DNA of 64,000 nt from Streptomyces nigrescens (GTDB lineage Bacteria; Actinomycetota; Actinomycetes; Streptomycetales; Streptomycetaceae): assembly GCA_024349765.1 (NCBI GenBank), contig AP026073.1:4774001-4838000 (forward strand), given 5' to 3'. Positions 47,701 to 56,673 of the stretch are shown piece by piece (the stretch's first letter is position 1; each line of letters starts with the position of its first letter). Position numbers and translations under genes: made by a program. The notes beneath the pieces were generated by a model, which worked only from the letters and a program-made list of their open reading frames with translations, searched no databases and was not told the DNA's origin.

Positions 47701-48882
47701 TCACGTCCTCCCGGCGCGCCCGGCTCCCGCGGTGCGCATCCGGCCGACGGCGTACACACAGCCGGCCAGCGCCAGGTCGGAGAGCAGCATGAAGCCGATC
47801 GCGTAGCTGCCCTTGGCGCTGTGGACGGCGCCCATGACCAGCGGCGGGACGAAGCCGCCGAGGCCGCCGGTGGCGCCGACGATGCCGGTGACGCTGCCGA
47901 CCCCGGCCTGCGGCGCCACCCGGGGGACCAGCGCGAAGACCGAGCCGCTGGCCGCGCCGAGGCCGGCCGCCATGACCAGGAAGTCGAAGGTGCCGACCGG
48001 GTCCAGCGGCGGGTCGAAGGCCTGGACGACGGCGAGCACGGCGACCGTGCCGAGCGCCCCGGCGGTGACGACGGCCGGGTGCACCCGGTCCGAGCACCAG
48101 CCGCCGATCGGCCGGAAGGCCACCGTGACCAGCGCGAAGCCGGCCGCCTTGGTGCCCGCGTCGGTGGCGTCGAGGTGGTACCAGGTCTGCAGGTACGTCG
48201 GGAGGTAGACGCCGAACGCGACGATGCCGCCGAAGCCGATCGCGTACAGCGCGGCCAGCTCCCAGGTGGCGCGCAGCCGGCCGGCCCGGCCGAGCCGGGT
48301 GGCGAGCGAGGTCTCGGGCACCGGCCGGCTCGGGTGGTCGCTGATCATCAGGGCGCCGACGACGGCGAAGAGGACGAGGCCCACGGCGACGACGAGGTGG
48401 GGCAGGTTCTCGTCGTAGCGGTGGATCCGAGGGGTCAGATAGCCGGAGAGGGCGACGCCGCCCATGCCCATCCCGTAGATCCCCAGGGCCAGCCCCCGCT
48501 TGCGGGGCGGGAACCAGGCGTTGACGAGCGGGATGCCGATGGCGAAGGTGGTGCCGCCCAGGCCGAGCAGGAAGCCGGTGCCGAGCATCGCGCCGTAGGA
48601 GTGCTTGGCGGGGATCAGCAGCAGCACGGGCACGATGGTCAGCGTCGAGACCAGCGGGAACATCACCCGGGCCCCATAGCGGTCGGTGAGCGCGCCGACC
48701 GGGACCTGCCCCAGGGAGCCGACCAGCACCGGCACCGCCACCAGGGCCGACACCTGGACGTCGGTCAGGCCGAGGCTGCTCTTGAAGGTGTTGCCGAGCG
48801 GGGAGATGAGGTTCCACGCCCAGAAGGTGACGGTGAAGCCGAGGGTGGCGACCGCGAGGTTCCGGTAGGCCGCCAGGGTCAC
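47701..48882 (-). CDS. NarK-like nitrate/nitrite MFS transporter
   Basis: 393 aa from the GTG at 48882, overlapping the stop of the small membrane gene upstream (GTGA). Twelve membrane segments. VGSLGQVPVGALTDRYGAR is the MFS loop 2-3 motif, and the Gly-rich segments FLLGLGGTTFAIGIPLVNAWFPPRKRGLALGIYGMGMGG and VGSVTGIVGATGGLGGFVPP are the nitrate/nitrite porter signatures in two symmetric positions. No nitrate reductase genes are in the window. Other anions remain possible. Confidence 0.88.
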   Translation of the reverse strand: MTLAAYRNLAVATLGFTVTFWAWNLISPLGNTFKSSLGLTDVQVSALVAVPVLVGSLGQVPVGALTDRYGARVMFPLVSTLTIVPVLLLIPAKHSYGAMLGTGFLLGLGGTTFAIGIPLVNAWFPPRKRGLALGIYGMGMGGVALSGYLTPRIHRYDENLPHLVVAVGLVLFAVVGALMISDHPSRPVPETSLATRLGRAGRLRATWELAALYAIGFGGIVAFGVYLPTYLQTWYHLDATDAGTKAAGFALVTVAFRPIGGWCSDRVHPAVVTAGALGTVAVLAVVQAFDPPLDPVGTFDFLVMAAGLGAASGSVFALVPRVAPQAGVGSVTGIVGATGGLGGFVPPLVMGAVHSAKGSYAIGFMLLSDLALAGCVYAVGRMRTAGAGRAGRT

Positions 48883-49073
48883 GGGCGCACGCTGCTCACC
48901 ACGTCGGCGGCGCCGGCCAGCCCCTGATGGATGTCCGGGGCCAGGCTGCTGCTCGCGAGGTAGAAGCCGAGCAGTGCGCACACGAGGGCGTGCGAGAACT
49001 TGAGCTTTCCGCTGCGCAGGAAGATCACGGTCAGGGTCAGCAGCAGCAGTACGACCGAGATGGAAATCGCCAT
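48879..49073 (-). CDS. Small conserved membrane protein (64 aa)
   Basis: 64 aa, ATG at 49073, nine bases after GAGGAGGT. One membrane helix (AISISVVLLLLTLTVIFL), a basic loop (RSGKLKFSHALVCALLGFYLASSSLAP) that may hold a second helix, and a short C-terminus. I recognise it as a conserved but unnamed Streptomyces micro-protein, usually seen alone. Here its stop overlaps the NarK-like GTG start, so the two are translationally coupled. Confidence 0.75.
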   Translation of the reverse strand: MAISISVVLLLLTLTVIFLRSGKLKFSHALVCALLGFYLASSSLAPDIHQGLAGAADVVSSVRP

Positions 49074-49313
49074 GGCACGCACACCTCCTCAACCGCCGCC
49101 CGAACGGACGGCAAGGGGTGGCCAGTTTGGCGTATTTCGGGGTATGTCCGGTTCGAGGCCCGATACTCCATCCGGGTGTTCACTACGGGTCACCGACCAG
49201 GAAGGACGCCCGGGACAGTGACGTGGATCACCTCACTCCCCGCAACGGAGTCGCGGCATTGCCCGTCTTAGCGGCCGAACATCGCCGCCCCTCCCTGACC
49301 TCAGACGGACCCC

Positions 49314-50006
49314 ATGCCCCTTCGCCCCTCCCCCCGCCGCAGGCCCTGGCGCACCGCACTCGCCCTGGCCGGGGTGGTCGGCGCGGGCACGCTCACCGCG
49401 TGCGGGGGCGGCGCGGCGCCGGGCGCCCAGGGCACGCCGGTGCGGGTGACGCTGGGCGCGGCGAACGGGACCCGGACCGTCCAGGCCGGCGACCGGCTGC
49501 GGGTGACCGCACAGGGCGGGGTGCTGACCGAGGTGACGGTCGCCGACCCCCGGGGGCGGCGGCTGCCCGGCGGTCTCGGCGGCGGCGGAACCGTATGGAC
49601 CGCCAGCGAGCCGGCCGCGCCGGACACCCGGTACTCCGTCCTCGCCCGGACGAAGGACGACCGGGGCGGCGAGGGCGCGGCCAAGGAGTCGCTGACCACG
49701 GCGACGGCGGCCCGGCTCGACGAACCGGCGGTCGCGGCGGACGGGGTGGCCCCGGGCGGCGGCCGTCACCTCGCGAAGGCCGATGACCCGAACCTCACGA
49801 TCGGCCGGACATGCACCGACTCGGCTCCGGGGCGGGATTGTGGCAAGGTCCGGGTGGGTGAACCCAGTACAGTCACCGCATCCTCCGTACGAGGGAAAGA
49901 CGATACGACCATCGGGATCGGAGACTGGAATGCCGAGCCCGTGCCCGGTGGGCGGGAAACCGCACCCTCGCGTCGAGCAGCTGACCCCTTTCAGAGCCTA
50001 GTGTGA
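49314..50006 (+). CDS. Lipoprotein, Ig-like N-terminus; probably a truncated L,D-transpeptidase
   Basis: 230 aa, ATG at 49314. Arg-rich N-terminus, hydrophobic stretch and lipobox LTAC make it a lipoprotein. Residues about 45-125 ([49 protein letters not shown]) resemble the first Ig-like domain of actinobacterial Ig-like L,D-transpeptidases, which are usually about 400 aa. The catalytic YkuD domain is missing. From about codon 165 the third-position GC bias falls sharply (many codons ending A/T), so the tail looks like non-coding DNA read through to a stop at 50006, four bases before lysX. A complete short lipoprotein is the alternative. Confidence 0.55.
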   Translation: MPLRPSPRRRPWRTALALAGVVGAGTLTACGGGAAPGAQGTPVRVTLGAANGTRTVQAGDRLRVTAQGGVLTEVTVADPRGRRLPGGLGGGGTVWTASEPAAPDTRYSVLARTKDDRGGEGAAKESLTTATAARLDEPAVAADGVAPGGGRHLAKADDPNLTIGRTCTDSAPGRDCGKVRVGEPSTVTASSVRGKDDTTIGIGDWNAEPVPGGRETAPSRRAADPFQSLV

Positions 50007-50010
50007 CGGA

Positions 50011-53000
50011 ATGAGCACCGTGCAGGACCAGGATCAACTCACGGGATGGCGGCGCTTCCGGCGCCGCGTCCCGAACGGCTTCGCCATCATCTTCAGCGTG
50101 CTGGGGCTCTTCTGCGCCCTGACGGCGCTGATCGGGCCCCTCCGGCGCGGACTCCATCCGGTGATCTACTGGCTGGACACGCTCACGATCCCGGTGGCGC
50201 CGAACTTCGCCTATGCGGCGTTCCTCTTCCTCCTGGGCGCGGCGATGACCGCGCGCAAACGCGTGGCGCTGTGGTTCGTCGTCGCGTACATGGTGCTGGT
50301 CACCCTCGCCGACGCCCTGTTCCTGGCCGCGGGCTACTGGGAGTTCGCCATCTCGCTGGTGCTGTGCGCCGGCGCCCTGGTGCTGCTGCTGGTCTCGCAC
50401 CGCGAGTTCTACGCGATCACCCGGCGCGGTGCGTTCCTGCGCGCGATCGGGGTGCTGATCGGCGGGCTCGTGGTGGCGGTGCTGCTCGGCTGGGGCCTGG
50501 TGACCCTGGCGCCCGGCACGCTGGAGACGGGCGGCGGCAACCGCCTGCTGTGGGCCGCGAACCGGGTCTGCGGCGGGCTGGTAGGCGGCCGGCTGGTCGA
50601 GGGCCATCCGCCGCACTGGACCAGCACGGTCCTGGGACTGCTCGGCGCGCTGGCGCTGCTGAACGCCGCGGCCGCGCTGTTCCGTTCGCAGCGCATGGAG
50701 GCCGCGCTGCACGGCGACGAGGAGGCCCGGATCCGGGCGCTGCTGGACCGTTACGGCAGCCAGGACTCGCTCGGCTACTTCGCCAGCCGCCGCGACAAGG
50801 CCGTGGTCTTCTCCCCCAGCGGCAAGGCCGCCGTCACCTACCGCGTCGAGGCCGGCGTCTGCCTGGCCAGCGGTGACCCGGTCGGTGACCGGGAGGCGTG
50901 GACGCAGGCGATCGAGGCCTGGCTGGAGGTCGCCGGGCGGTACGGCTGGCAGCCGGCCGTGATGGGCGCGAGCGAGAGCGGCGCCAAGGCGTTCGCCCGC
51001 AGCGGGCTGGGCGCGCTCCAGCTCGGCGACGAGGCGATCCTGCACGTGAAGGACTTCGACCTGGACGGCCGGGAGATGCGGGTGACCCGCCAGGCCGTCA
51101 ACCGCGTCGAGCGGACCGGCGCGACCTTCCGGGTGCGCCGGCACTCCGCGCTGACCGACGCGGAGATGCAGGAGGTCATCCACCGGGCGGACGCCTGGCG
51201 GGACACCGAGACCGAGCGCGGCTTCTCGATGGCGCTGGACCGGCTCGGCGACCCGGAGGACGGGGACTGCCTGCTGGCCGAGGCGTTCGACGGCGACGGC
51301 AACATGATCGCGCTGCTGTCCTTCGTCCCCTGGGGACCGGACGGCATCTCGCTGGACGTGATGCGCCGCGACCGCACCGCGCCCAACGGCGTCATGGAAT
51401 TCATGGTGGCCCGGCTGTGCGCCCAGGCCGGGTCGTTCGGGGTGCGCCGGATCTCGCTGAACTTCGCGGTGTTCCGTTCCGCCTTCGAGGAGGGCGCGCG
51501 GATCGGTGCCGGCCCGGTGCTGAAGTTCTGGCGCCGGCTGCTGCTGTTCTTCTCCAAGTGGTGGCAGCTGGAGGCGCTCTACCGCTCCAACGCCAAGTAC
51601 AACCCCGAGTGGTACCCGCGGTTCCTGTGCTACGCGGACGCCGGCGCGCTGGCCCGGATCGGCCTGGCCTCCGGTATCGCCGAGGGCTTCGTGGCCGTAC
51701 CGAGCCTGGGCAAGCTGTGGGGCAAGGGCCACAAGAAGCGGATGCTGGCCCCGGCGAGCACCGCCGGCCTGCCGTCGCTGGACGAGCTCGGTCTGGTGCA
51801 GACGCCGCCGGCCACCGAGGAGGAGCTGCACGAGCGGGAACTGGCCGCGCTGCCCGAGCAGGTGCGGGTGCGCCACCGCAAGCTGGAGCGGCTGCGGGCG
51901 GACGGCACCGACCCGTACCCGGTGGGCGTGACGCGCACGCACACCCTGGGCGAGGTCCGCGCCGAGTACCCGGAGCTCGCGGCCGGGGTCCGGACCGGCA
52001 AGTCCGTCAGCATCGCCGGCCGGGTGCTGCGCACCCGCGACCACGGCGGTGTGCTCTTCGCGGAGCTGCGCGACTGGTCCGGCGATCTGCAGATCGCGCT
52101 GACCCGGGACGGCGCCGGCAAGGAGCTGCTGAACCGGTTCGGTTCGGACATCGACCTGGGCGACCACGTCGAGGCCGAGGGCGAGATCGGCGCCAGCGAC
52201 CGCGGTGAGCTGACCGTGTTCGTCACGCAGTGGCGGCTGACCGCCAAGTGCCTGCGGCCGCTGCCCGACAAGCGGCGCGGACTGTCCGACCCGGAGGCCA
52301 AGGTCCGCCAGCGCTATGTGGACCTGGTCGTCTCGCCGGACGCCCGGGAGACCGTACGGGCCCGCAGCACGGCCGTGCAGGCACTGCGCCAGGGGCTGAT
52401 CGACCGGGGTTACCTGGAGGTCGAGACGCCGATGCTCCAGCAGATCCACGGCGGCGCCAACGCCCGACCGTTCCACACCCACATCAACGCCTACGACCTC
52501 GACCTGTACCTGCGCATCGCACCGGAGCTGTATCTGAAGCGGCTGTGCGTGGGCGGTATGGAGAAGGTCTTCGAGATGGGGCGGACGTTCCGCAACGAGG
52601 GCATCTCGTACAAGCACAACCCCGAGTTCACGATGCTGGAGGCGTACCAGGCGTTCGCCGACTACGACGTGATGCTCGACCTGACCCGGGAGCTGATCCA
52701 GGGCGCCGCGATCGCCGCGTTCGGCAGCGCCACCGCCCGCAAGGCGGACGCCCACGGCAAGCTCGTCGAACACGACATCTCGGGGATCTGGCCGGTCAAG
52801 ACGGTCTACGGCGCGATCTCCGAGGCACTCGGCGAGGAGGTCGACGCGGACACCGAGGTGGACCGGCTGCGCCGGCTGTGCGGTGCCGCGGCGGTACCGG
52901 TGAAGCCGGAGATGGGCCGCGGCGACATCGTGCTGGAGATGTACGAGCGCCTGGTGGAGGAGAAGACCCAGCTCCCCACGTTCTACAAGGACTTCCCCAC

Positions 53001-53328
53001 CGACGTCTCGCCGCTGACCCGGCAGCACCGCAAGGACCCGCGGCTCGCCGAGCGCTGGGACCTGGTCGCGTTCGGCACCGAACTGGGCACCGCCTATTCG
53101 GAGTTGACCGACCCGGTCGAGCAGCGGCGGCGGCTGACCGCGCAGTCGCTGCTGGCGGCCGGCGGTGACCCGGAGGCGATGGAACTGGACGAGGACTTCC
53201 TCCAGGCGCTGGAGTACGCGATGCCGCCGACCGGTGGTCTGGGCATCGGCGTGGACCGGCTGGTGATGTTCCTGACCGGTCTGTCGATCCGCGAGACGCT
53301 GCCGTTCCCGCTGGTCCGGCGGCGCTGA
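50011..53328 (+). CDS. lysX: Lysyl-phosphatidylglycerol synthetase/lysyl-tRNA synthetase fusion
   Basis: 1105 aa. N-terminal membrane region (about 20-235, six or seven helices), then the MprF/DUF2156 transferase domain (about 250-570; [34 protein letters not shown]), an OB-fold anticodon domain (about 645-740; [15 protein letters not shown]) and a class II lysyl-tRNA synthetase (about 760-1105) with motif 2 [20 protein letters not shown] and motif 3 [13 protein letters not shown]. It charges tRNA-Lys and transfers lysine to phosphatidylglycerol, lowering surface charge and raising resistance to cationic peptides. It is the LysX arrangement of mycobacteria. A strong terminator follows. Confidence 0.96.
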   Translation: MSTVQDQDQLTGWRRFRRRVPNGFAIIFSVLGLFCALTALIGPLRRGLHPVIYWLDTLTIPVAPNFAYAAFLFLLGAAMTARKRVALWFVVAYMVLVTLADALFLAAGYWEFAISLVLCAGALVLLLVSHREFYAITRRGAFLRAIGVLIGGLVVAVLLGWGLVTLAPGTLETGGGNRLLWAANRVCGGLVGGRLVEGHPPHWTSTVLGLLGALALLNAAAALFRSQRMEAALHGDEEARIRALLDRYGSQDSLGYFASRRDKAVVFSPSGKAAVTYRVEAGVCLASGDPVGDREAWTQAIEAWLEVAGRYGWQPAVMGASESGAKAFARSGLGALQLGDEAILHVKDFDLDGREMRVTRQAVNRVERTGATFRVRRHSALTDAEMQEVIHRADAWRDTETERGFSMALDRLGDPEDGDCLLAEAFDGDGNMIALLSFVPWGPDGISLDVMRRDRTAPNGVMEFMVARLCAQAGSFGVRRISLNFAVFRSAFEEGARIGAGPVLKFWRRLLLFFSKWWQLEALYRSNAKYNPEWYPRFLCYADAGALARIGLASGIAEGFVAVPSLGKLWGKGHKKRMLAPASTAGLPSLDELGLVQTPPATEEELHERELAALPEQVRVRHRKLERLRADGTDPYPVGVTRTHTLGEVRAEYPELAAGVRTGKSVSIAGRVLRTRDHGGVLFAELRDWSGDLQIALTRDGAGKELLNRFGSDIDLGDHVEAEGEIGASDRGELTVFVTQWRLTAKCLRPLPDKRRGLSDPEAKVRQRYVDLVVSPDARETVRARSTAVQALRQGLIDRGYLEVETPMLQQIHGGANARPFHTHINAYDLDLYLRIAPELYLKRLCVGGMEKVFEMGRTFRNEGISYKHNPEFTMLEAYQAFADYDVMLDLTRELIQGAAIAAFGSATARKADAHGKLVEHDISGIWPVKTVYGAISEALGEEVDADTEVDRLRRLCGAAAVPVKPEMGRGDIVLEMYERLVEEKTQLPTFYKDFPTDVSPLTRQHRKDPRLAERWDLVAFGTELGTAYSELTDPVEQRRRLTAQSLLAAGGDPEAMELDEDFLQALEYAMPPTGGLGIGVDRLVMFLTGLSIRETLPFPLVRRR

Positions 53329-53354
53329 GCCGGACCCGGCGCGGGACGGACCGT

Positions 53355-53388
53355 GAGAAGGCCACCACCCTCGGGTGGTGGCCTTCTC
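53355..53388. terminator. Perfect 16-bp hairpin, bidirectional terminator
   Basis: GAGAAGGCCACCACCC (53355-53370) and its exact complement (53373-53388) around a 2-nt loop, between convergent lysX and the dehydrogenase gene. The most regular terminator in the window. Confidence 0.9.
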
Positions 53389-53405
53389 GCATACCGCGGG
53401 TGTGC

Positions 53406-54449
53406 TCAACTCCCCTGGAATACCTCGGGGTTGGCGCAGTGCACCAGCGCCTCGCCGCGCAGGTGGCGGCCGACCTCCTCGGCGACGATCCGGGCCGCCT
53501 TGTGCGCGACCTCCTGGCTGCCGCCCGCGATGTGCGGGGTGAGGACCACGCCGGGGGCGGTCAGCAGCCGGGAGCCGGCCGGCAGCGGCTCCTCGGGGAA
53601 GACGTCGAAGGCCGCGCCGGCCAGCTGCCCGGCGTCCAGGGCGTCGCACACCGCGTCGTAGTCGAGGAGCGCGCCGCGGGCGCAATTGACCAGGATCGCG
53701 CCGCGGCGCATCGCGGCGAGCTGCTCGCGGCCGATCATGCCGCGGGTCTCGTCGGTGACCCGGGCGTGCAGCGAGACGATGCGGGAGCGGCCGAGCAGTT
53801 CGTCGAGGGTGACCTGCTCGGCGACGCCGGCGAGGGCCTCCGGACGGACGTACGGGTCGTGGACCAGGACGTGGGCGCCCATCGCGGCCAGGACCTTGGC
53901 GACCCGGCTGCCGATGGCGCCGTAGCCGATCAGGCCGACGGTGGCGCCGTCGATCTCGATGCCGCAGCGGTCGTAGTCGTAGTAGTCGCCGCGCCAGACG
54001 CCGCGGCGCAGATCGGTGTGGGTGTCGCCGACGCCGCGGGCAGCGGCCAGCATCAGGGTGAGGGTGTGCTCCGCGGTGGCGGTGGCGTTGCGGCCCGGGG
54101 CGTAGCAGACCGGGACGCCGTGCCGGGTGGCGGCTTCGAGGTTGACGTTGACCGGGCCGCCGCGGCTGGTGCAGAACAGCTTGAGGTCGGGGCAGTGGGC
54201 GAGGATCCGCTCGGTGAGCGGGCCGTGCTCGGTGACGCAGATCTCGACGCCGCGCAGCGCCTCGATCATCTCGTCCTCGGTGCCGGAGGCCTCGATGACC
54301 TCACCGACCGGGCCGAAGGGGGTGTGCGGCCAGTCGTAGCGGAGTTCGCGGATGTCCAGCGGGGTGTCCCCGGCGGCCGCGCGCACGGCCTCGGCGAACA
54401 GGCCCGGGCGGATGAAGTGGTTGCCGGCGGCGAGGACGGTGGTGCTCAT
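53406..54449 (-). CDS. D-2-hydroxyacid dehydrogenase family protein
   Basis: 347 aa, ATG at 54449. NAD-binding motif VGLIGYGAIGSRVAKVLAAMGAHVLVHDPY (about 163-192), catalytic Arg in LVNCARGALLDYDAVCDAL, Glu in FDVFPEEPLP and His in LTPHIAGGSQEV. That triad is complete, so it should be active. Family members oxidise or reduce 2-hydroxyacids such as 3-phosphoglycerate. As the last gene of the polyol operon it may act on a sugar-acid intermediate or its phosphate; the substrate is not visible. 71 bp after the phosphatase, with a 15-bp repeat between. Confidence 0.88.
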   Translation of the reverse strand: MSTTVLAAGNHFIRPGLFAEAVRAAAGDTPLDIRELRYDWPHTPFGPVGEVIEASGTEDEMIEALRGVEICVTEHGPLTERILAHCPDLKLFCTSRGGPVNVNLEAATRHGVPVCYAPGRNATATAEHTLTLMLAAARGVGDTHTDLRRGVWRGDYYDYDRCGIEIDGATVGLIGYGAIGSRVAKVLAAMGAHVLVHDPYVRPEALAGVAEQVTLDELLGRSRIVSLHARVTDETRGMIGREQLAAMRRGAILVNCARGALLDYDAVCDALDAGQLAGAAFDVFPEEPLPAGSRLLTAPGVVLTPHIAGGSQEVAHKAARIVAEEVGRHLRGEALVHCANPEVFQGS

Positions 54450-54469
54450 GGGGTCTTCTTCTCCTGGAG

Positions 54470-54514
54470 CGGTGTGCGTACGGACGGTGTGTGCACGGGC
54501 GGTGTGCGTACGGC
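54470..54514. repeat. 15-bp tandem repeat, three units
   Basis: CGGTGTGCGTACGG(A/C) at 54470 and 54500, with a diverged middle unit CGGTGTGTGCACGGG at 54485. Lies in the gap between phosphatase and dehydrogenase genes. Confidence 0.8.
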
Positions 54515-54520
54515 GGGTGG

Positions 54521-55147
54521 TCAGGGGAGGGCGGGGGCCTGGGCGAGCGCCGGGGTGTTGAGGCTGAGCAGCGCGGTGCGTCCGTGGCCGTGGCGGATCT
54601 CGGTGAGGGCGCCGTTGTGGAGCCGGGGGAAGACCCGGCGGTAGTCGGCGAGCGGGATGCCGAGCAGGTGGCAGAGGAGGATCCGCAGCAGGGTGGAGTG
54701 GGCGACGACCAGGATGCGGCCGTCGGGGTGGGCCCGGGCGAGGTCGGCCAGGCAGTCGGCGGCGCGTTCGGCGGCGTGCCGCGGGTGTTCCCCGTCGGGC
54801 AGGTGGTGCGCGACCGGGTCGGCGAGGAAGGCGGCGACCCGCTCCGGGAAGCGGGTGCGCATCTCGTCCCGGGTCAGGCCCTCGCCCCGGCCGAAGTCGA
54901 GCTCGTAGAGCCGCTCGTCGACGTGCGGGGTGAGCCCGCAGGCCGCGGCGGCGGGGGCGGCGGTCAGCCGGGCGCGGGAGAGCGGGGAGCTCCAGATGCC
55001 GGTCAGGTGGGCGGTGGTGGCCCAGGTGGCGAGGGTGGCGGCCTGTTCGCGGCCGAGGGCGGTGAGCGGCACGTCGGTGCGGCCGGCGTAGCGGTTCTCC
55101 GCGTGCCAGACGGTTTCGCCGTGGCGTACGAGGATGAAGTGGGTCAC
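54521..55147 (-). CDS. Histidine phosphatase family protein
   Basis: 208 aa, GTG at 55147 overlapping the upstream kinase stop (GTGA). RHG motif FILVRHGETVWHAENRYAG at the N-terminus holds the phospho-accepting His; partner residues lie in WSSPLSRARLTAAPA, ERLYELDFGRGEGLT and the second His in ILVVAHSTLLRILL. Cytoplasmic phosphatase or mutase of the phosphoglycerate-mutase superfamily. Coupling to sugar kinases suggests it dephosphorylates a sugar phosphate or relieves toxic build-up. Confidence 0.9.
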   Translation of the reverse strand: MTHFILVRHGETVWHAENRYAGRTDVPLTALGREQAATLATWATTAHLTGIWSSPLSRARLTAAPAAAACGLTPHVDERLYELDFGRGEGLTRDEMRTRFPERVAAFLADPVAHHLPDGEHPRHAAERAADCLADLARAHPDGRILVVAHSTLLRILLCHLLGIPLADYRRVFPRLHNGALTEIRHGHGRTALLSLNTPALAQAPALP

Positions 55148-56673
55148 GGTGCGGCCCTCCTGCGGGCATGGTCGGCCACGGTCTGGCCGAGCCAGCCACG
55201 GCGGGTGAGTTCGTCGACGAAGCGGAGGTAGACGGGGAGGTGGCGGGCGGTGCGGGCCGGGTCCGGGCGGAGCTCGTGGTCGATCCGGACCATCGCGGCG
55301 GCCGCGTCCACCAGGCGGGTGCCGTCGGCGGTGGCGGCGAGGACGGCCATCCCGACGGCTCCCTCGGCCTGCTCCGGCAGTCGTACGGGACGGCCCAGGA
55401 CGTCGGCGCGCAGTTGGCACCAGTAGGCGTTGCGGGCGCCGCCGCCGGTGAGGGTGAGCGGCCCGTCGACCGGCGCGCCGAGGTGGTCGAGGTAGTCGAA
55501 GCAGAGCCGTTCCAGGCAGGCCACGCCGAGCAGGTGGGCGTGGAACTCCTCGGCCCGGGTGGCGGGGTGGCCGAGGAGGAAGGGCCGGGCGTCCGGTGCG
55601 CGGAAGGGGAAGCGCTCGCCGCCGGTGGAGACCAGGGGGTAGGCGACCGCGTCCGCGGCGTCCGGGGCCAGGACGGCGGCCCGCGTGGTGAGGGCGTCGA
55701 GGTCCTCGCCGGGGAAGTGCCGGCTGAGGACGCCGGCGCCGCTGCTGGAGGCGCCGCCCGGCAGCCAGGTGTCGTCCGGGCCGCGGTGGCAGTAGACGAC
55801 GCCGGTCGGGTCGCGGACGAGGTGCGGGCTGGTGCCCTTGAGGACGAGGGTGGTGCCCAGCACCGAGTTCCAGGCGCCCGGTGCCAGCGCCCCGGCGCCG
55901 ATCTGTGCGGCGCAGCCGTCGGTCATCCCGGCGACGAGCGGGACGCCTTCGGGGATGCCGGTGGCCGCGGCGGCCCGGGCGCAGACCGTGCCGAGCACCG
56001 TGCCGGGGCGGACGACCCGGGGCAACAGCCCGGCGGGCACGCCGAGTTGCTGCATGACGCGGTCCGGCCAGCGTTCCTCGACGAGGTGGTAGCCGGTCTT
56101 CAGGGCGTGACTGGCGTCGCTGGCGACCTGGTGGCCGGCCAGCCGCCAGGTGATCAGGTCGACCTGGTGCAGCAGCCGGGCGCCGGGCGGCGGTTCGGGA
56201 CCGTCCGCCAGCAGCGCGACGAGTTTGGGCAGGGCCCAGGAGGGCTGCATGCTGCGGTACCCGAGTTCCTGCCAGACCGCGGCGCCGGCGGTGTTGACGG
56301 CGGCGACCCGGTCGGCGGCGCGGCCGTCGTCGTACATCAGCCCCGGGGTGAGCGGGGTGCCGTGGGCGTCGGCGAGCAGGACGGTGCCCGAGGTGCCGTC
56401 GATCGCCAGGCCGCGGATCCGGCGGGGGTCGAGGCCGGTCAGCGCCTCCCGGCAGGCCGCGGCGAGCGCCTGCCACCACTCCTCGGGGTCCTGTTCGTGC
56501 CGGTTGCCGTCGCGCCGGCTGGTCAGCGGGCGGGCGGCGGTGGCGAGGACCCGTCCGGTGCCGTCGACGGCGGCGCAGCGGGCGCTCTGGGTGCCGAGGT
56601 CGAGGCCGAGCCAGACGCCGTCGGGGTCGGGGGCCGCGGCCGGGACCTGGCCGGGGTGATGCGGGTCAGACAA
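55144..56673 (-). CDS. FGGY pentulose kinase, D-ribulokinase-like
   Basis: 509 aa from a TTG at 56673, five bases after GGAGGAA. The start lies 8 bp inside the preceding kinase gene. FGGY motifs: LGLDLGTQSARCAAVDGTG, then GLAIDGTSGTVLLADAHGTPLTPGLMYDDGRA, close to the pattern I know from D-ribulose kinases, catalytic Asp in AGMTDGCAAQIGAGA, and LTLTGGGARNAYWCQLRAD. A ~20-residue Pro/Ala-rich N-terminal extension precedes the fold. Likely phosphorylates a ketopentose formed from an imported polyol. Second kinase of the operon. Confidence 0.85.
   Translation of the reverse strand: MSDPHHPGQVPAAAPDPDGVWLGLDLGTQSARCAAVDGTGRVLATAARPLTSRRDGNRHEQDPEEWWQALAAACREALTGLDPRRIRGLAIDGTSGTVLLADAHGTPLTPGLMYDDGRAADRVAAVNTAGAAVWQELGYRSMQPSWALPKLVALLADGPEPPPGARLLHQVDLITWRLAGHQVASDASHALKTGYHLVEERWPDRVMQQLGVPAGLLPRVVRPGTVLGTVCARAAAATGIPEGVPLVAGMTDGCAAQIGAGALAPGAWNSVLGTTLVLKGTSPHLVRDPTGVVYCHRGPDDTWLPGGASSSGAGVLSRHFPGEDLDALTTRAAVLAPDAADAVAYPLVSTGGERFPFRAPDARPFLLGHPATRAEEFHAHLLGVACLERLCFDYLDHLGAPVDGPLTLTGGGARNAYWCQLRADVLGRPVRLPEQAEGAVGMAVLAATADGTRLVDAAAAMVRIDHELRPDPARTARHLPVYLRFVDELTRRGWLGQTVADHARRRAAP

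Noticed and set aside
49140-49175. tRNA-like T-arm (GGTTCGAGGCC)
   Set aside because: No matching acceptor stem, anticodon arm or CCA context around it.
49873-53685. 1270-aa open frame antisense to lysX
   Set aside because: Same codon-bias artefact. lysX motifs are unmistakable on the plus strand.
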